A stretch of DNA of 64,000 nucleotides from Loxodes magnus (taxonomy: Eukaryota; Ciliophora; Karyorelictea; Loxodida; Loxodidae), in contig CAMPDV010000148.1 of the NCBI GenBank assembly GCA_946699065.1, positions 496,001 through 560,000 of the forward strand. The letters run 5' to 3'. Below are positions 60,181 to 64,000 of the stretch, piece after piece. The number at the start of each line of letters is the position of its first letter. The stretch's first letter is position 1. Both the position numbers and the translations under genes were made by a program. The notes under the pieces are model-generated. The model made no database searches and had not been told where the DNA came from. It saw only the letters and a program-made list of their open reading frames with translations.

Positions 60181-60680
60181 AAAAGATAGTAAAAAGTTTT
60201 ATTTTTTACTTATTCATTAATCATAACATTATGAAATTTTTGAAATTTATAATCTTGAAATATTAAAACTTTAAATTAAGCATATCAAGTAGCATTTCAC
60301 CTATATAGAATAGTAATATCATAAGCCATATATAATTTATATGTAATCGTGTAAGTAATAAAAGATTTATGGATTTATCCATTAATCTAAATTTACAAAA
60401 TGTAGACAAATAAAATTTAAATAAAATAGTTTTATGAAGAAAATAAAATATAGAGATAAGTTAGTTTTAGTTATTACTTTAGTTATATTAAGTGCAAAAA
60501 ATTAAAAAATTAAATTATTTAATATTTCCTAAGATTTATAGAAAGATAAGAATGGTTAAACATATCCATAAGAAAACTTTAAAAAAATACTATTCATATA
60601 TAGAAAAATAAACTAAGATATTTTCAACATTATTATTTGAAGGAAAAATTTAGCATTTATTTCAAGTATATTTGTAATTT
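60181..60680. other. A+T-rich spacer
   Basis: No gene is seen. It separates two divergent ORF1 genes. Confidence 0.45.
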
Positions 60681-60689
60681 AAATTAAAA

Positions 60690-61230
60690 TCCATAAACAT
60701 TTTATTTCAGAATTGAACAGATAGAAATTAAACTCAACTAATTAGCTTAATTGACTACAATTGATTTCTTTAAAATATTGTAGAACGATCCTATGAGATT
60801 TGAATTTGACACTTAGTCAGTTAAAACTACTCAGTTAAAGAGAAGAAAGTAATGATGGTATTGTAGAAAATATGGACACATTTTAGGATAATGCTGAAGA
60901 TGATTAAAAAAATTAGAAAGCTTTAAGATATGGAAAAAAATGATCTATACTGTAATCTAGAAGATCTTTTATTTGGGGAAAAGTATACAAAGCGAGTGAA
61001 TTCTTGATGGACATTGCGATTGTGTAATCAAAAGAAACAAAAATAGTTTGAATTTAATTAGATGGAAGCAAGATACCAGTAATTATAAAGGATAAATGCA
61101 ATACAGCTAGATGTTTACTTAAAGAGGATGATTCAGACCAAGGACCAGACAATATTCAAAGAGGAGAGTCAGATAACTTTCAAAATTTCCTTGTTTTGCT
61201 ATATTCTTATTTTTATTGCTATATAGAACG
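60690..61230 (+). mobile_element. Retroelement ORF1, type gamma relative (plus strand)
   Basis: EIKLNQLAQLT and then WWYCRKYGHILGQC (about 60860-60895) match EVKFNQLAELT and CWYCRKYGHILRQC of the 8.8-kb unit ORF1. The first knuckle Cys is not conserved, so zinc binding is doubtful. The region after the knuckle (LKKLESFKIWKK) also matches. The copy is decayed and diverged. Confidence 0.6.
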
Positions 61231-61649
61231 ACAATTTTAATTGCAATAAAAATAAAAGCTGAAAAAATTAATTAGAACTTTAACTTTTTTTTAAATTAAA
61301 TATTGTATTAAAAAAATATGGTTCCGTAAAACAATAATCTCCCGAGAAAAATTCTATAACTAATAAGACTTAACTAACGATTATATCTGCAATAAATAGA
61401 AAATAAGAAGCTAGAAAAAGAAGTTTAAGATTTTAAGCAAATTATTTAATATCTTAGTAAATATTAACAAATTAGCTCAAGAAAGATCGCAATTTAGGAA
61501 ATTTTTTAATAACTTCTTTCTTAGCAGTTGGAAAAGTAACTCAATTTATCTGAAAGGAGAATTTGACAATAAAATATGCTAACTGGAGAATAATTAGTAA
61601 AACTTACGACCCGATCCATAGTCAATTGAAAATAGAATTCGTCCTTAAA

Positions 61650-61990
61650 TTTGTATTTATAAAAAGAAAAGTAAGATGATTATACTGCAAAAAATATGGG
61701 CATTGGTAAATAAATGCAATAATATTAAGAAAAAATAAACTTCAAAAATAGAAAAAGGAACTTATAGACTATTCAAAGCCTATTGGTCATAAAGAGGAAA
61801 ATTTTATTAGAAAATAATATTTTCACCATACTTAGAAACACCAAAAATTACGGAGTAATGGGATGATACAAAAGGCGACAATTAGGATTGACTTTCAAAC
61901 AATTGTAAGAAGAGAAAAGAAGTAATTTATAAGGATCTATGAAGCAGAAAAACCAAGATATCAAAGATTACAGATAAGAAAAGACATCTA
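61650..61990 (+). mobile_element. Second zinc-knuckle relic
   Basis: YCKKYGHWQ at about 61697 resembles the type gamma knuckle YCRKYGHIL. Surrounding sequence is purine-rich and protein-like (segment around 61860-61980), but no further motif is kept. Confidence 0.4.
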
Positions 61991-62159
61991 AAATTGAATT
62001 TGTGACTAACCAAATAAAGGTGATTACTTTAATCTATTATGTTATGCTATTCAAAAATTAAAATATTATAAAATATTTTAAGATATTTAATGCTTATAAG
62101 ATTCTTTTAAATTATTTTGTTTTAAATTAAAAAAAATTTAAAGAAAATTCTCATTTCAA

Positions 62160-64000
62160 TCATAGCGTTTCCACTCTTTTACTTTCACATCATAGCAATT
62201 CATATAGTTTTCACTATCGTCACACATAAATATTTTACTTTCTTAATAAATAGCATTTCAGCTTAATCAAGAACCCGATTTCGGAAATTATTGTCCATGC
62301 TCGTAGAAATTCTTAAAATCAAAAGAATAAGTCTTTTGTAATTCTTCATAATTATCAAATAAAAAGCTCAATTCTATATCTGGTGCATATACACCATAAC
62401 ATCAACCTGCATTTTTAGGCATTTATTTTGAAAATTATTTTCATTTATTTTATTCTATATCATAAAAACAAACTTCTTCTTCTGCATTTGCTCCTCCAAA
62501 TGTTCATATGAAATCGTAAGCATAAAATATTCCATTACATATTAATTTACAAGGGTGGTCTGCAATTTCTTTTTAATCACTGATTTAGTTATCTTTTACA
62601 TTGAATTTCTCACATTTGTTAGAAGATCCTTGTGAGTTACATCCACTAATAATAAAAATTTGTTGTAAATTATCATATGATAAGCTTGGATGTTATTTTG
62701 GCATTAATAGATTATATATTTATGTTTAGGAATTGTTAACTTTTATTATACTATTTAGATGTTTATTAGCATTAGCTCCTCCTGCTAAAATTATAGTTTC
62801 ATTACTAATCTAAATTGAATAAGTACAATTACTTGAAACAGCTTCAATATTAAGATTATTAGTTGATATTTATTTATTCGTAAGATTAAATATTTATACA
62901 ATATTGCTGTCTCTTTTTATTTTTAAATAGTGTGTTCAATTTACTTTTTAGTTATTATTTCGTGTTTTCATTAGCACTTCATTTTAAGGATCTATTCTTT
63001 GCAATTCATTTAATAGTTCTTATTTTAATATTTACAGATTACTTTGCTTCTAATTAGCTTAATTAATATCTTATTATAACTTTTTATTATTTTAAGTCAT
63101 TTAATCATTTTGCTCTTATAATAATTTATTTTCTTAGATTTTTTATTTAACTTATTCTTGCAATCCATTTACTTAATTATTTAATTCAGATATTTATTTT
63201 TCTTGATTTTATAAAGATTAAGTTAAATCTTAAAATATTTAGTTTTAGATTTTTAGTTTTAATATTTCTTTTATTTAAGATCTATCTTATCTATCTATAT
63301 TTTTTATTAATTCTTATTATAATTACTTTTCACATAGCTCTTTTATTTATTAAATATATTATAGTTTTATTTCACACTTTTCAATTGTTAAATCTTCTAG
63401 TTTATCTATTATAGCAATCTAACCTTTTAAATTTTAAACTTCTATTAGTTTTTACATCTCCTATTTTTATAAATCTTCAATTTATGTAATTTATTTTTAT
63501 AGTTCCTAAGCGCATATAAACTAAATTTGATTGAATAAATTCATTTTAAAGCTTGTTACTGATTCTCTTCATTCATTTTTCTGCTAATTTTATTAATTTA
63601 AAGAAAATAAAGATTCTTTAATTCTTTAATCGACATTTAATTTCTCTAACATTTCTTAAATTATTTTTTTAATCTAATTCTAAAGATTTTTTAGTTTTTC
63701 TTCGAGAAACACAAATTAATGTCCTTAATGAGTTGTAATTGTACATGTTTTGCATATTAAGATATTATCAGTTTTACAGATCAAATCTTTAACTTTTTGA
63801 TGAGTTTAGCAATAATTATTTTCTTAGTTTTGAGATTTTTCTTCTTTAATTTCATTAATTGTAGGCAATTCTTCTATTTTTTTATTAGTGTGCATATTAT
63901 GATGCTCGCAATAAAATTATTTATATGCTTTTAAAATCGGTTTGAGACATTTTTCACATCTAATACACTAGCAATCCAGTATTAATGGTTTCCGTTTTTC
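62160..64000 (-). CDS. RING / B-box / coiled-coil / kelch protein (TRIM-like), copy 2, 5' end cut by the window
   Basis: This is the paralog of 48160-50049, partial only because the window ends inside the RING region (CQCIRCEKC is present, the start is not). The B-box reads YCQTHQKVKDLICKTDNILI with C-x2-C-x4-H-x2-H after it. The kelch domain is nearly identical to copy 1 from about 62220 to 62480, but the last repeat differs strongly (CDDSENYMNCYDVKVKEWKR). All TGA-Trp codons seen in the part of copy 1 it covers are kept, and changes such as Ser TCA to Gln TAA keep the frame, which supports a working gene. The likely end is TGA at 62156-62158, at the codon where copy 1 has TAA. Confidence 0.8.

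Noticed and set aside
1-64000. Mitochondrial or mycoplasma origin, since TGA is Trp
   Set aside because: Those codes do not read TAA/TAG as Gln, and TRIM-like, kelch and LINE genes are nuclear eukaryotic; no organelle or bacterial gene is present.
1-64000. Tetrahymena germline DNA
   Set aside because: Base composition and TAA/TAG as Gln fit, but TGA is a stop there, whereas here TGA occupies conserved Trp sites in several families.
1-64000. Polinton/Maverick-like or LTR element as source of the repeats
   Set aside because: No capsid, integrase, protease or polymerase B motif and no long terminal repeats were seen; the reverse transcriptases have LINE-type motifs and a LINE-type C-terminal zinc motif.

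Overview
The window is about 80% A+T and looks like nuclear DNA of a ciliate with a nearly stopless genetic code. TAA and TAG read as Gln, as shown by Gln positions in reverse transcriptase, B-box and kelch domains where one copy has TAA/TAG and its paralog CAA/CAG. TGA reads as Trp. This is seen in three diverged reverse transcriptase copies that swap TGA and TGG at the same Trp positions, and in kelch repeats that carry TGA at the canonical Trp. That code is known from karyorelicts (Loxodes, Parduczia; NCBI code 27) and from the heterotrich Condylostoma (code 28). I cannot choose between them, nor between germline and somatic nucleus, from sequence alone. With almost no stop codons an open frame proves nothing, so genes are called here from motifs and from comparison between copies. 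Standard-code reading frames in this window are uninformative.

Layout: 1-5130 holds scattered ORF1 pieces of a non-LTR (LINE-like) retroelement family with CCHC zinc knuckles, plus a recurring ~400-bp 'head' module rich in stem-loops. 5131-13350 is three head-to-tail copies of a 2.74-kb noncoding A+T-rich repeat. 14481-41592 is three near-identical tandem copies of an 8.8-kb unit plus a 0.73-kb partial fourth copy. Each unit carries, on the minus strand, an ORF1 with zinc knuckle, a GTPase-kelch gene, a second head module and another ORF1-like gene, and, on the plus strand, a coiled-coil coding-like stretch ending in a G+C-rich island. 41640-44060, 50580-52750 and 53850-56340 are three LINE reverse transcriptase copies with the C-terminal CxC...H...C zinc motif. 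48160-50049 and 62160-64000 (cut by the window end) are two copies of a RING/B-box/coiled-coil/kelch (TRIM-like) gene. Between them lie more ORF1 pieces and head modules.

The host-like content is thus two related families: TRIM-kelch proteins, probably ubiquitin ligases, and a GTPase-kelch protein that shares the same C-terminal kelch domain and has been amplified in tandem. The rest is retroelement-derived or noncoding A+T-rich sequence. I saw no tRNA, rRNA, CRISPR array or telomere repeat.
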